A DNA stretch of 6,995 nucleotides from Cyanobacteria bacterium UBA1221 (GCA_002309425.1 DBXD01000094.1:1242-8236), one strand, 5' to 3'. Positions 1 through 5,912 are shown, counted from the first letter of the stretch. A program made the numbers and translations. The notes: generated from the sequence alone by a model not told the origin.

Positions 1-573
1 GCAAATCTTGAAAGCTCAAGAGGTCAGAAACAACTTGAAAGAGCAATTAACAACGCAAAATATTTACGCCGTGAAATTGAAAAAATGGAGCATATTCACG
101 ATTTAAAACCTGATTTTGGTTATATGACGGATGTTACAAAAATATTCATAAGAGCCGACGGTTTGTCCGGTAAAAGGCTAGAATCCATCTTGGAAATAGA
201 GTTTGGTATAGAGGTTGAGAGTGCTTCTGATGCAGGATTGCTATTGCTTTCAAATCTTGGAAATACCAGAAGTGATATGCAGTATCTGGTTAAATGTTTA
301 CAAAAAATTGACAAATCGCATTATTCGGATATTTGTTATCTGGAAAACAGGAAACATATGCCGATGCTTACTCCTATAATTAAAATGAGTTTAAGAGATG
401 CTTTTTATTCGGAAAAAGAAGTTATAAAAAAAGAAAACGCAATCGGCAGAATTTCAGCCGAAGTAATTGCAGAATGTCCTCCGGGGATTGCGGTACTTCT
501 TCCGGGAGAATTGATTACGGAAGAACATTTGCCTTACCTTGCGGATTACGAAACTCTTGAAGTCATAAAATAA
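1..573 (+). CDS. Orn/Lys/Arg decarboxylase family protein, C-terminal part (5' end outside window)
   Basis: The reading frame is open from base 1 and ends at TAA 571-573, giving 190 visible residues. The ATG at 85 is an internal Met, because the frame upstream still encodes family-like sequence. The region matches the end of fold-type I PLP decarboxylases that make agmatine, cadaverine or putrescine from basic amino acids. Visible signs are a linker of the type EKMEHIHDLKP, a block SLRDAFYSEKEVIKKENAIG, and the C-terminal signature ECPPGIAVLLPGELIT near visible residues 158-173. That signature is typical of the Orn/Lys/Arg decarboxylase C-terminal domain. The PLP-binding lysine and catalytic core lie upstream and cannot be checked. 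Arginine (SpeA-like) is the commonest assignment in related bacteria, but substrate cannot be told from this fragment, so no symbol is given. The gene is separated from the next by 159 nt and a promoter, so it is probably a different transcription unit. Confidence 0.88.
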   Translation, partial: ANLESSRGQKQLERAINNAKYLRREIEKMEHIHDLKPDFGYMTDVTKIFIRADGLSGKRLESILEIEFGIEVESASDAGLLLLSNLGNTRSDMQYLVKCLQKIDKSHYSDICYLENRKHMPMLTPIIKMSLRDAFYSEKEVIKKENAIGRISAEVIAECPPGIAVLLPGELITEEHLPYLADYETLEVIK

Positions 574-576
574 GTG

Positions 577-616
577 TATAAATTGCAAAAATTTTTGTTA
601 CCACACACAATTTATA
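577..616 (+). repeat. Nested AT-rich inverted repeats after the decarboxylase gene
   Basis: A 9-bp inverted repeat, TATAAATTG at 577-585 and CAATTTATA at 608-616, begins 3 nt after the stop codon. Between its arms sits a perfect 12-bp palindrome, CAAAAATTTTTG (586-597). The symmetry is seen directly. There is no GC-rich stem with a trailing T-run, so this is not a convincing intrinsic terminator. It could be a weak 3'-end structure, a protein-binding site, or chance in AT-rich DNA. Confidence 0.35.
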
Positions 617-640
617 AAAGATAAAATTTATGTAAAGATA

Positions 641-669
641 CTTCCATAAAAATATTTTAGAAGTATAAT
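641..669 (+). promoter_or_regulatory. Candidate sigma-70-type promoter for the pxpA-yvcK-panB-panC cluster
   Basis: There is a perfect -10 hexamer TATAAT at 664-669. Seventeen bases upstream is a weak -35, CTTCCA at 641-646 (3 of 6 matches to TTGACA). Transcription would start near 676, leaving a leader of about 57 nt before the ATG at 733. It is the best promoter-like match in the 574-732 gap and sits just upstream of the first gene of a tight cluster. The weak -35 keeps confidence moderate. Confidence 0.5.
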
Positions 670-697
670 CTTTTTATAAATAAATTTGTACTAATTT

Positions 698-712
698 TCG
701 GGGTTTCCCCGA
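698..712 (+). promoter_or_regulatory. 5'-UTR stem-loop upstream of the pxpA-like gene
   Basis: TCGGGG (698-703) pairs with CCCCGA (707-712) across a TTT loop, a GC-rich 6-bp hairpin in an otherwise very AT-rich gap. It lies 8 nt before the Shine-Dalgarno AGGGA (721-725) and downstream of the predicted transcription start. No T-run follows on either strand, so it does not look like an intrinsic terminator. It may stabilise the mRNA 5' end or affect initiation; that role is inference. Confidence 0.4.
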
Positions 713-732
713 TTATAACAAGGGAAATAAAG

Positions 733-1524
733 ATGCAGACTTTAGAGAGAAAAAAAATAGAGAATATTGACTTTAATGTTGATTTGGCGCAGAGTTTCGG
801 GGTTTATAAAAACAGTACGGAATATTCGCTGCTGGATTATGCAAGTTCGGTCAATATTTCATGCGGTTTTCATGCGGGTGATCCGCTGACAATAAGAAAT
901 GCCCTGCTTGCAGCAAAAGAAAAAAATGTTGTGGTCGGTGCCCACATCGGATTCCATGACATACAGGGATTCGGATACAGACAAATGGAATTGTCTGATG
1001 ATGAAATAGAAGCGCTGGTTGTTTATCAGGTGGGCGCATTGATGTCTTTTGCCAAAACTTATAATTTGGAAATAGAACATGTACGACCGCATGGTGCAAT
1101 GTATCAGCAGGCTGCGGAAGATTTTAATTTTGCCTGTGCAATTGCCGGGGCAATAAAAAAATGTTCTCAGTGGCTGGTATATTACGGTGCTGCGGGTGAA
1201 GTTACCCAAAAAGTCGGAGAATACGTAAACATTCCGGTAGCTCAGGAAGTTCATCTCGAAAAGAATTATAATGTAGACGGAACGATTGATTTTTCAAGAA
1301 AGGATGCAGAAAATATCTTCGGTTCCATGAACAGACTGAAAAACCTGCTCGCAACTTCGCAAATTGATAATGTTGCCGGCGGACAAACAATTATTGAAGC
1401 GGATACGATACATTTTTCAAATAAAATTGCGAATGCTGCCGCATTAATTAAACAGGCAAGGGAACTGATTCTTCCTGTACCGGTAAATTACAAAAATGCC
1501 TGCAAATCCGGTTGGGTAGATTAA
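733..1524 (+). CDS. Divergent LamB/YcsF family protein (5-oxoprolinase subunit A-like)
   Basis: This 263-residue protein belongs to the YcsF/LamB (PxpA) family, about the usual 250 residues plus a short N-terminal extension. PxpA works with PxpB and PxpC to open 5-oxoproline to glutamate using ATP. Recognisable blocks in order are DFNVDLAQSFG (13-23; family DLNCDLGE), NISCGFHAGD (41-50), GAHIGFHD (69-76), QGFGYR (78-83), VRPHGAMYQ (117-125) and EVHLEKNYNVDG (172-183). N15, D17, H47, H71 and H120 are kept. The Cys and Glu of DLNCDLGE are changed, the FADR block reads HLEKN, and the usual VHGD near the C terminus is HFSN (227-230). No pxpB or pxpC is adjacent. The fold assignment is secure; 5-oxoprolinase activity is doubtful, so no symbol is given. 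The start is supported by AGGGA at 721-725, 7 nt upstream. It is first in the cluster, 29 nt before yvcK, and ends TAA followed by further in-frame stops. Confidence 0.85.
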   Translation: MQTLERKKIENIDFNVDLAQSFGVYKNSTEYSLLDYASSVNISCGFHAGDPLTIRNALLAAKEKNVVVGAHIGFHDIQGFGYRQMELSDDEIEALVVYQVGALMSFAKTYNLEIEHVRPHGAMYQQAAEDFNFACAIAGAIKKCSQWLVYYGAAGEVTQKVGEYVNIPVAQEVHLEKNYNVDGTIDFSRKDAENIFGSMNRLKNLLATSQIDNVAGGQTIIEADTIHFSNKIANAAALIKQARELILPVPVNYKNACKSGWVD

Positions 1525-1553
1525 TAATAATAAAAAGTTGGGATTAAAAATTA

Positions 1554-2903
1554 ATGAGTAAATTTACAGATAATGTTAAAATACCGAAAGATGCCGGATG
1601 GTTAATTCCCGGACTTCAGGTTAAAAGATGGTTCTTACTTATCTTTTTAGGGTCGGTGCTAATAGTCGTAGGATTGCTGATACTGTGTGATATACGTCCT
1701 ATTTTCTATACCATGGAATTTATAAGAAAATTTGCCACAAAAGTTTCAACCGAATGGATAGCATTTGCCGTTGTAATGTTTGGTGCCGCACTCTTTTTTA
1801 AGGGTTGGCAAAAAACGAATTTGTCAATGCTTGATTTGAATAACGGTAAAGATAACGGAATGATATTGGAAGCTCTGTACAGAAGAAGAAAACTGAACAG
1901 AGGTCCAAAAATTGTAGCAATAGGCGGCGGTACAGGACTTTCTATGCTGTTAAAGGGTATCAAGCATATTACAAATAATATTACGGCAGTTGTTACCGTT
2001 GGTGATGACGGAGGTAGTTCGGGCAGATTGAGAGAAGAACTCGGCATTTTGCCTCCGGGTGATATAAGAAACTGTATAGCAGCTCTTGCTGATGATGAAG
2101 ATTTAGTTACAAAATTATTCCAATACCGTTTCAAATCAGGAGAAGGTTTAGAGGGTCACAGTTTCGGAAATTTATTTTTAACTGCGTTATGTTCAATTAC
2201 CGGTGATATGGTTCGTGCCGTTAAAGAATCCTCTAACGTTTTGTCAATCAGAGGGAGAGTTCTTCCGTCAACATTAGACGATATGAAACTTGTTGCCGAA
2301 ATGGAGGACGGTCGTGTTATTCACGGGGAATCAAATATTCCCGAAGCTCACGGTAAGATTAAACGTCTTTATACAGACCCCAGAAACTGCAAAGCCCTTG
2401 AAGAAGTTATTTATGCTATCAGAAATGCCGATTTAATTATATTAGGCCCGGGAAGTCTTTATACCAGCGTAATACCTAATCTGCTGATTGAAGAAATTGC
2501 AAAAGAAGTTGCAAATGCTTCTGCAAAAAAAATCTATGTATGTAACATAATGACACAACCCGGTGAAACAGACGGCTATTCGGCTTCTGATCACATTCAG
2601 GCACTAATGCAGCATGCAAACAGCAGAAAAATTATAGAGGCGGTGCTTGTTAATGATTTCTTACCTACTAATCTTGCTGACAAATATAAAATGGCTCATT
2701 CCTATCCTGTAAAAATTGATTACGAAAATATACGCAAGTTGGGAGTAGAAATATTTTCCAAGAAGCTTATTGAGGACAGTAAAGAGGGACTTGTAAGACA
2801 CAGTTCTCACAGGGTTGCCAGAGCAGTATATTATTGGTTCAGAAGAGAACTTAAAAAAGACAAAAAAACAAAAAAAATTGCCAAAGTTAAACAGGGTGCT
2901 TAG
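1554..2903 (+). CDS. yvcK: YvcK/GlmR (CofD-like) family protein with N-terminal membrane anchor
   Basis: This 449-residue protein is in the gluconeogenesis-factor YvcK family, CofD-like Rossmann proteins. The B. subtilis member binds UDP-GlcNAc and stimulates GlmS-dependent cell-wall precursor synthesis. Core motifs are IGGGTG (123-128), GDDGGSSGRLR (150-160), PPGDIRN (168-174), GHSFGNL (201-207), ILGPGSLYTSVIPNLL (296-311) and NIMTQPGETDGYS (331-343). Unlike the roughly 320-residue soluble form, there is an N-terminal extension of about 115 residues. It has two hydrophobic helices, about 26-46 and 68-83, and ends in a basic RRRK stretch just before the core. The catalytic-like core should therefore be tethered to the inner face of the membrane. 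The C terminus is a Lys-rich tail. The ribosome site is weak (GGGA, 1540-1543), suggesting dependence on upstream translation. The usual Gram-positive neighbours yvcJ (rapZ) and whiA are absent; panB follows with no spacer. Confidence 0.93.
   Translation: MSKFTDNVKIPKDAGWLIPGLQVKRWFLLIFLGSVLIVVGLLILCDIRPIFYTMEFIRKFATKVSTEWIAFAVVMFGAALFFKGWQKTNLSMLDLNNGKDNGMILEALYRRRKLNRGPKIVAIGGGTGLSMLLKGIKHITNNITAVVTVGDDGGSSGRLREELGILPPGDIRNCIAALADDEDLVTKLFQYRFKSGEGLEGHSFGNLFLTALCSITGDMVRAVKESSNVLSIRGRVLPSTLDDMKLVAEMEDGRVIHGESNIPEAHGKIKRLYTDPRNCKALEEVIYAIRNADLIILGPGSLYTSVIPNLLIEEIAKEVANASAKKIYVCNIMTQPGETDGYSASDHIQALMQHANSRKIIEAVLVNDFLPTNLADKYKMAHSYPVKIDYENIRKLGVEIFSKKLIEDSKEGLVRHSSHRVARAVYYWFRRELKKDKKTKKIAKVKQGA
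2893..2896 (+). promoter_or_regulatory. panB ribosome-binding site inside the yvcK 3' end
   Basis: The only Shine-Dalgarno-like stretch before the panB ATG (2904) is AGGG at 2893-2896, within the last codons of yvcK. The yvcK stop TAG (2901-2903) directly abuts the panB ATG. This arrangement points to translational coupling and fixes the panB start. Confidence 0.6.
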
Positions 2904-3704
2904 ATGGTACAAAAAATCAACATTAATACAATAAGAAAATACAAGACAGAGAAAGAAAAGTTCTCTGTCTTAACTGCTTATGACTGTTATACCGCTAAGT
3001 ATATAGATGAAGCCGGTATTGACATTGTCTTAATCGGGGACAGTCTTGCAATGGTTGCTTTGGGTTACGAAAATACTAACTCTGTCGGTGTTGAAGAAAT
3101 GGGGATTTTTACACGTGCCGTTGCAAAAGGCGTAAAACACGCAATGGTTATCACAGACATGCCGTTTTTGAGTTACCATTCAAGTGTAGAAGATGCTGTG
3201 AAAAATTGCGGTCAGATGATAAAATTCGGTGCAAACGGTGTAAAGATAGAAGGCGGAAGTGATTATATAATTTCTGTGATTGAACGCTTAACTCAAGTAG
3301 GAATTCCGGTTATGGGTCATCTCGGTTTTACTCCTCAGTTCTTAAATCAGCTTGGCGGCTATAAAATACAGGGTAAAACAGAAGAAACCACAAAAGAAAT
3401 ACTATGTCAGGCAAAAAAACTTGAACAGGCAGGAGTATTTTCAATAGTTCTCGAAATGGTTCCGGAAAACAGCGCAAAATATATTACCGAAAATCTGAAA
3501 GTCCCGACAATATCTTGTGGCGCGGGCAGATATTGTGATGCTCAGGTTCTGGTGAGTGATGATGTTTTCGGTAAATATCCCGAGTTTAAACCGAAATTTG
3601 CACGCAAATACGGAGATATGGGAAAATTAATTTTCGATTGTGCTAAACAATACAATGAGGATGTAAAATCCGGGAAATTCCCGTCTGCCGAGGAGATATT
3701 TTAA
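2904..3704 (+). CDS. panB: 3-methyl-2-oxobutanoate hydroxymethyltransferase (PanB)
   Basis: PanB transfers a hydroxymethyl group from 5,10-methylene-THF to 2-oxoisovalerate, giving ketopantoate, the first committed step to pantothenate and CoA. It acts in the cytosol as a TIM-barrel oligomer. The 266 residues match the usual length. Visible motifs are LTAYDCYTAKYIDEAG (23-38), LIGDS with metal ligand D46, ITDMPF with D85, GVKIEGG with K114 and E116, and GHLGFTPQ (138-145). Also present are VLEMVPE, with E184 as the likely catalytic Glu, and a CGAG-CD-QVLV block near 205-217. Small departures from consensus (TISCGAG for TIGIGAG, CDAQ for CDGQ) do not touch the listed ligands. The gene starts directly after the yvcK stop and lies 16 nt before panC, forming a compact pantothenate pair. 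Neither panE nor panD is visible in the window. Confidence 0.97.
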   Translation: MVQKININTIRKYKTEKEKFSVLTAYDCYTAKYIDEAGIDIVLIGDSLAMVALGYENTNSVGVEEMGIFTRAVAKGVKHAMVITDMPFLSYHSSVEDAVKNCGQMIKFGANGVKIEGGSDYIISVIERLTQVGIPVMGHLGFTPQFLNQLGGYKIQGKTEETTKEILCQAKKLEQAGVFSIVLEMVPENSAKYITENLKVPTISCGAGRYCDAQVLVSDDVFGKYPEFKPKFARKYGDMGKLIFDCAKQYNEDVKSGKFPSAEEIF

Positions 3705-3720
3705 TTTATAGGAGCATAAA

Positions 3721-4575
3721 ATGCTGTTACATACAATTAAAGAAGTGAGAGAACAAGTAAAAGAGTGGAAAAAACAGGGCTTAACAATTGGTTTGGTTCC
3801 TACAATGGGAGCTTTACACAACGGGCATAAAAGTTTAATAGAAAAAAGTGTAGAAAAGTGTGACAAAACGGTTGTGTCCGTGTTTGTTAATCCGATTCAA
3901 TTTTGTCCGGGTGAGGATTTGGATAAATATCCCAGAACGTTAGAAGAAGATAACAGTTTATGCGAACAGATTGGGGCAGATATAGTTTTTGCGCCGAGTC
4001 CGAAAGAAATGTACGGAGAAGGGCATATTTTATCAAATGATTTTTTGACATATGTAATCCCGCCATATTTTTATACGGATAAACTCTGCGGCAAATCAAG
4101 AGTAGGACACTTTGACGGTGTCTGTACTGTTGTAAATAAATTGTTTAACATTGTTCAGCCGGATTTTGCTTTCTTTGGAAAAAAAGATATGCAGCAGTTA
4201 ATAATTCTTAAAAAAATGGTTCATGATTTAAATATTCCCGTTGAAATTATTCCATGCCCGATTGTTCGGGAAGAGAGCGGGTTAGCCCTGAGTTCAAGGA
4301 ATAAATATTTAACGGAAAACGGTAAAAAAAATGCGCTGGCATTAAGTAAACTTTTATTTAATATAAAGGCATGTTATAATAAAGGGGTCACTGACATCAG
4401 AGCTTTAAGTGAAACGGCCTTTTCCTTTTTAAACGAAAATCATTCGCTTGAATACTTGGATTTTAGAGACAAAGATACGCTTGAAGAAAAAAAACTTGCT
4501 GACGATAGTACCGTTGTATTCGTTGCAGCAAGAGTTGAAAATGTAAGGTTAATTGATAACATTGAATTAAAATAA
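3721..4575 (+). CDS. panC: Pantothenate synthetase (pantoate-beta-alanine ligase, PanC)
   Basis: PanC joins pantoate and beta-alanine using ATP, via pantoyl-adenylate, in the cytosol. The 284 residues fit the stand-alone family. The nucleotidyltransferase signature HNGH (33-36, family HxGH) follows VPTMGAL. Pantoate-contact positions N57 and Q60 lie in FVNPIQF. The SRVGHFDGVCTVVNKLFNIV block (126-145) and LSSRN (190-194, KMSKS-like) are clear. The usual FGEKD reads FGKKD (152-156): the likely catalytic Lys155 is kept but the preceding Glu is Lys. The C terminus ends in the typical ENVRLIDNI form, with no fused cytidylate kinase domain, unlike the bifunctional PanC/Cmk of many cyanobacteria. 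A good AGGAG (3710-3714) sits 6 nt before the ATG. It is 16 nt after panB and 13 nt before the next gene, so they are almost surely co-transcribed. Confidence 0.97.
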   Translation: MLLHTIKEVREQVKEWKKQGLTIGLVPTMGALHNGHKSLIEKSVEKCDKTVVSVFVNPIQFCPGEDLDKYPRTLEEDNSLCEQIGADIVFAPSPKEMYGEGHILSNDFLTYVIPPYFYTDKLCGKSRVGHFDGVCTVVNKLFNIVQPDFAFFGKKDMQQLIILKKMVHDLNIPVEIIPCPIVREESGLALSSRNKYLTENGKKNALALSKLLFNIKACYNKGVTDIRALSETAFSFLNENHSLEYLDFRDKDTLEEKKLADDSTVVFVAARVENVRLIDNIELK

Positions 4576-4588
4576 TAAGGGGATTCAG

Positions 4589-5530
4589 ATGATTGGTAGT
4601 GAAGTTAAACGAATGGAATCATTAAAGAAAACGATAGGTGTTGCCGGTAATATATGTATGGTTCTGCAAATTATAGTTTTGTTGGTTGTGTTTGCCTGTA
4701 CTCTGTACATAATTTTTGGTATTCTGGGAAATCATTCTCTGGATTTTCTTACCCCGTATATGGAATCAATAAAATCTTTTGTTATTTCTGTTTTTGGGTC
4801 ATCGATAAAGGAATCTCAGGACGGAATTGACGGACGACTGGTGTTATTTATTCTGGCCGGTTTGCTGCTCACATTTTTTATTGTTCAGCTGAGATTGGCT
4901 TGTAATACCTATTCAAAAATTGTAGATAAAAAAATTGTTGCAGCAAGAGAAAAAGAAGAAGCAGATTTCAACAAACAGTTGGAAAAAGATATGCATACCG
5001 ATATAATAAAACAGAGTCACTACCTTCTTGCTGTCCAGATTAGAGCAAAATCTCTGTTTAAAGATACTTTGACCAATGAAGTTCACTCTCTTGATGAAAT
5101 TGTTGCTTCAAAAAATGATGCAATAACCAAGTTTGTAGCCCATATGAAACAAATTCGTGGAATTGCCTTTTCAAAAGACGGTGAAATTATACTTATTTCT
5201 TCAAGTGATATAAACACTTTGGACGATGTAGTTACAGAAATTTGGTATATTGCTAATGCACTAAAGGCTGAATACCGTACAAAAAAAATCGGCATAAGAA
5301 CAAAAGTAGCGGTAGATTCATACAATCCTTCAAAATCAATAAAAAATGTATATAAATCAATTCGTCCGCTGTTGGATTTGAATGCAAATAATGAAGTATT
5401 ATGTTTTGGTAATTTCAGAAACAGGTATAACCTTTTAGAAAATACCCAATATATGATTTGCATAAAGGGTCAGTATGAATTAGGTGAAAACGGAGATGAA
5501 ACCGTTTGGAGTTTAGTGAAGAAAGATTAA
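4589..5530 (+). CDS. Uncharacterised two-helix membrane protein with cytosolic C-terminal domain
   Basis: I do not recognise this 313-residue protein by name. A hydrophobic helix at about 22-47 and another at 84-105 flank a short segment (48-83) that is probably outside the membrane. A highly charged stretch (106-138) follows and may form a helix or coiled coil leading into a soluble domain (about 140-313) that should be cytosolic. In that domain the order YLLAVQIRAKS, then IRGIAFSKDGEIILISSSD, a helix IWYIANALKAEY, the strand KIGIRTKVAVDSY, and a terminal IKGQYEL loosely recalls class III nucleotidyl cyclase domains. The metal-binding Asp and substrate residues of an active enzyme are not evident. 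This is a weak fold guess, not an assignment. The start at 4589 is supported by AAGGGGA (4577-4583); an in-frame ATG at 4613 has no ribosome site. It is probably the last gene of the cluster. No clear terminator follows before the rplJ leader. Confidence 0.8.
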   Translation: MIGSEVKRMESLKKTIGVAGNICMVLQIIVLLVVFACTLYIIFGILGNHSLDFLTPYMESIKSFVISVFGSSIKESQDGIDGRLVLFILAGLLLTFFIVQLRLACNTYSKIVDKKIVAAREKEEADFNKQLEKDMHTDIIKQSHYLLAVQIRAKSLFKDTLTNEVHSLDEIVASKNDAITKFVAHMKQIRGIAFSKDGEIILISSSDINTLDDVVTEIWYIANALKAEYRTKKIGIRTKVAVDSYNPSKSIKNVYKSIRPLLDLNANNEVLCFGNFRNRYNLLENTQYMICIKGQYELGENGDETVWSLVKKD

Positions 5531-5538
5531 GCACTGAC

Positions 5539-5567
5539 TTGATTTTTATAAATTTTTCTGATACCAT
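5539..5567 (+). promoter_or_regulatory. Candidate promoter of the rplJL leader transcript
   Basis: TTGATT (5539-5544, 4 of 6) is spaced 17 bp from TACCAT (5562-5567, 4 of 6). A TG at 5559-5560, one base before the hexamer, gives an extended -10 arrangement. Start of transcription would be near 5574, just before the first strand of the L10-leader fold at 5578. That placement is what such a leader needs and is the main support. The site lies directly after the stop of the membrane protein gene. Confidence 0.5.
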
Positions 5568-5573
5568 ACTTTT

Positions 5574-5720
5574 TGTAAACCGCAGACAATTAGCTGGGGT
5601 TGGGGCGAAAAGCTCGAAAGATATGGCAGGCGGACAGTTTGTTCGTTGTAACATAAAAAGAGTATAATAAATCCCCAAGAACCATTAAATATCTTTTAAA
5701 GATGGCTAATCGAGGTTACA
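5574..5720 (+). promoter_or_regulatory. Ribosomal protein L10 leader (L10(L12)4-binding RNA element)
   Basis: The 5' strand AACCGCAGACAATTAGC (5578-5594) and 3' strand GCTAATCGAGGTT (5705-5717) match the L10-leader pattern as I recall it (ACCG-AGAC...GAGGT). P1 pairs AACC 5578-5581 with GGTT 5714-5717. P2 pairs ATTAGC 5589-5594 with GCTAAT 5705-5710, extended by two wobble pairs. Between them is an asymmetric loop, GCAGACA opposite CGA, resembling the kink-turn-like region bound by L10. Inside, GGGC 5603-5606 can close a GAAAA loop with GCTC 5612-5615, or TTGGGG 5600-5605 can pair with CCCCAA 5673-5678. The element sits upstream of rplJ, exactly where this autoregulatory RNA occurs in other bacteria. 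Binding of L10(L12)4 should stabilise it and lower rplJL expression. Confidence 0.8.
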
Positions 5721-5767
5721 CAAGTCGAAATATATAATTTTATGCGTGTGTAATATTTTGCGGTTCT
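5678..5767 (+). promoter_or_regulatory. Predicted antiterminator of the rplJL leader
   Basis: AGAACC (5678-5683) is complementary to GGTTCT (5762-5767), and AAATAT (5687-5692) to ATATTT (5753-5758), with a symmetric 3x3 internal loop between the helices. The 3' strand occupies the 5' arm of the downstream terminator, so the two structures exclude each other. The 5' strand lies within the arm enclosed by the L10-binding P2 helix, so bound L10 complex should block antitermination. Pairing is read from sequence; the regulatory logic follows the B. subtilis rplJL model. Confidence 0.6.
5716..5753 (+). promoter_or_regulatory. Secondary hairpin between L10 site and attenuator
   Basis: TTACACA (5716-5722) pairs perfectly with TGTGTAA (5747-5753). 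Its first two bases are shared with the P1 3' strand of the L10 leader and its last base with the antiterminator. GTGTGT (5746-5751) can alternatively pair with ACACAC (5803-5808). It could nucleate the antiterminator by shortening the distance between its two strands; this is inference. Confidence 0.4.
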
Positions 5768-5793
5768 GAATAGAAAGAATTGCAAAATTTTTT
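5755..5793 (+). terminator. Intrinsic terminator (attenuator) in the rplJL leader
   Basis: ATTTTGCGGTTCT (5755-5767) pairs over 13 consecutive positions, two of them G-U, with AGAATTGCAAAAT (5776-5788), around an 8-nt loop. A run of six T residues (5788-5793) follows. This is the classical intrinsic terminator form and lies 134 nt before the rplJ start, so it would stop transcription before the genes. It could also end read-through from the upstream pan cluster, which has no terminator of its own. An alternative weaker hairpin, TCTGAATA 5765-5772 with TATTCAGA 5796-5803, overlaps it. Confidence 0.72.
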
Positions 5794-5884
5794 ATTATTC
5801 AGACACACAAAGGTCGATAAAAAAATCTAAGTTACGCAGTAGTTAAGCTGATTGAGTGATTAAGAACATATAAATCTTGGTAAC

Positions 5885-5912
5885 CTGATAACTTAATAAT
5901 CTGATAACTTAA
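5885..5912 (+). repeat. Tandem 12-nt direct repeat in the rplJ 5' UTR
   Basis: CTGATAACTTAA occurs at 5885-5896 and exactly again at 5901-5912, a 16-nt period ending 5 nt before the rplJ Shine-Dalgarno AAAGGAG (5916-5922 region). TAACTT within each copy is complementary to AAGTTA at 5829-5834, so either copy could pair upstream. The repeat is certain; function is unknown. From the attenuator to this repeat (5794-5884) I see no gene or convincing promoter. Confidence 0.7.

Noticed and set aside
85..573. A complete 162-residue protein starting at ATG 85
   Set aside because: The frame is open to the window edge and the upstream 28 codons continue the decarboxylase sequence, so this Met is internal.
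1706..2134. Minus-strand open frame of 142 codons opposite yvcK
   Set aside because: It lies wholly within a strongly conserved YvcK coding region and has no recognisable motif or upstream ribosome site.
5663..5668. Perfect TATAAT inside the L10 leader as the main rplJ promoter
   Set aside because: A start near 5675 would remove the 5' half of the L10-binding fold. The upstream extended -10 site fits the leader better. The only -35 candidate, TTGTTC with 18-bp spacing, matches 3 of 6.
5869..5874. TATAAA as a promoter close to rplJ
   Set aside because: No acceptable -35 at 16-18 bp upstream, and the sequence is common by chance here.
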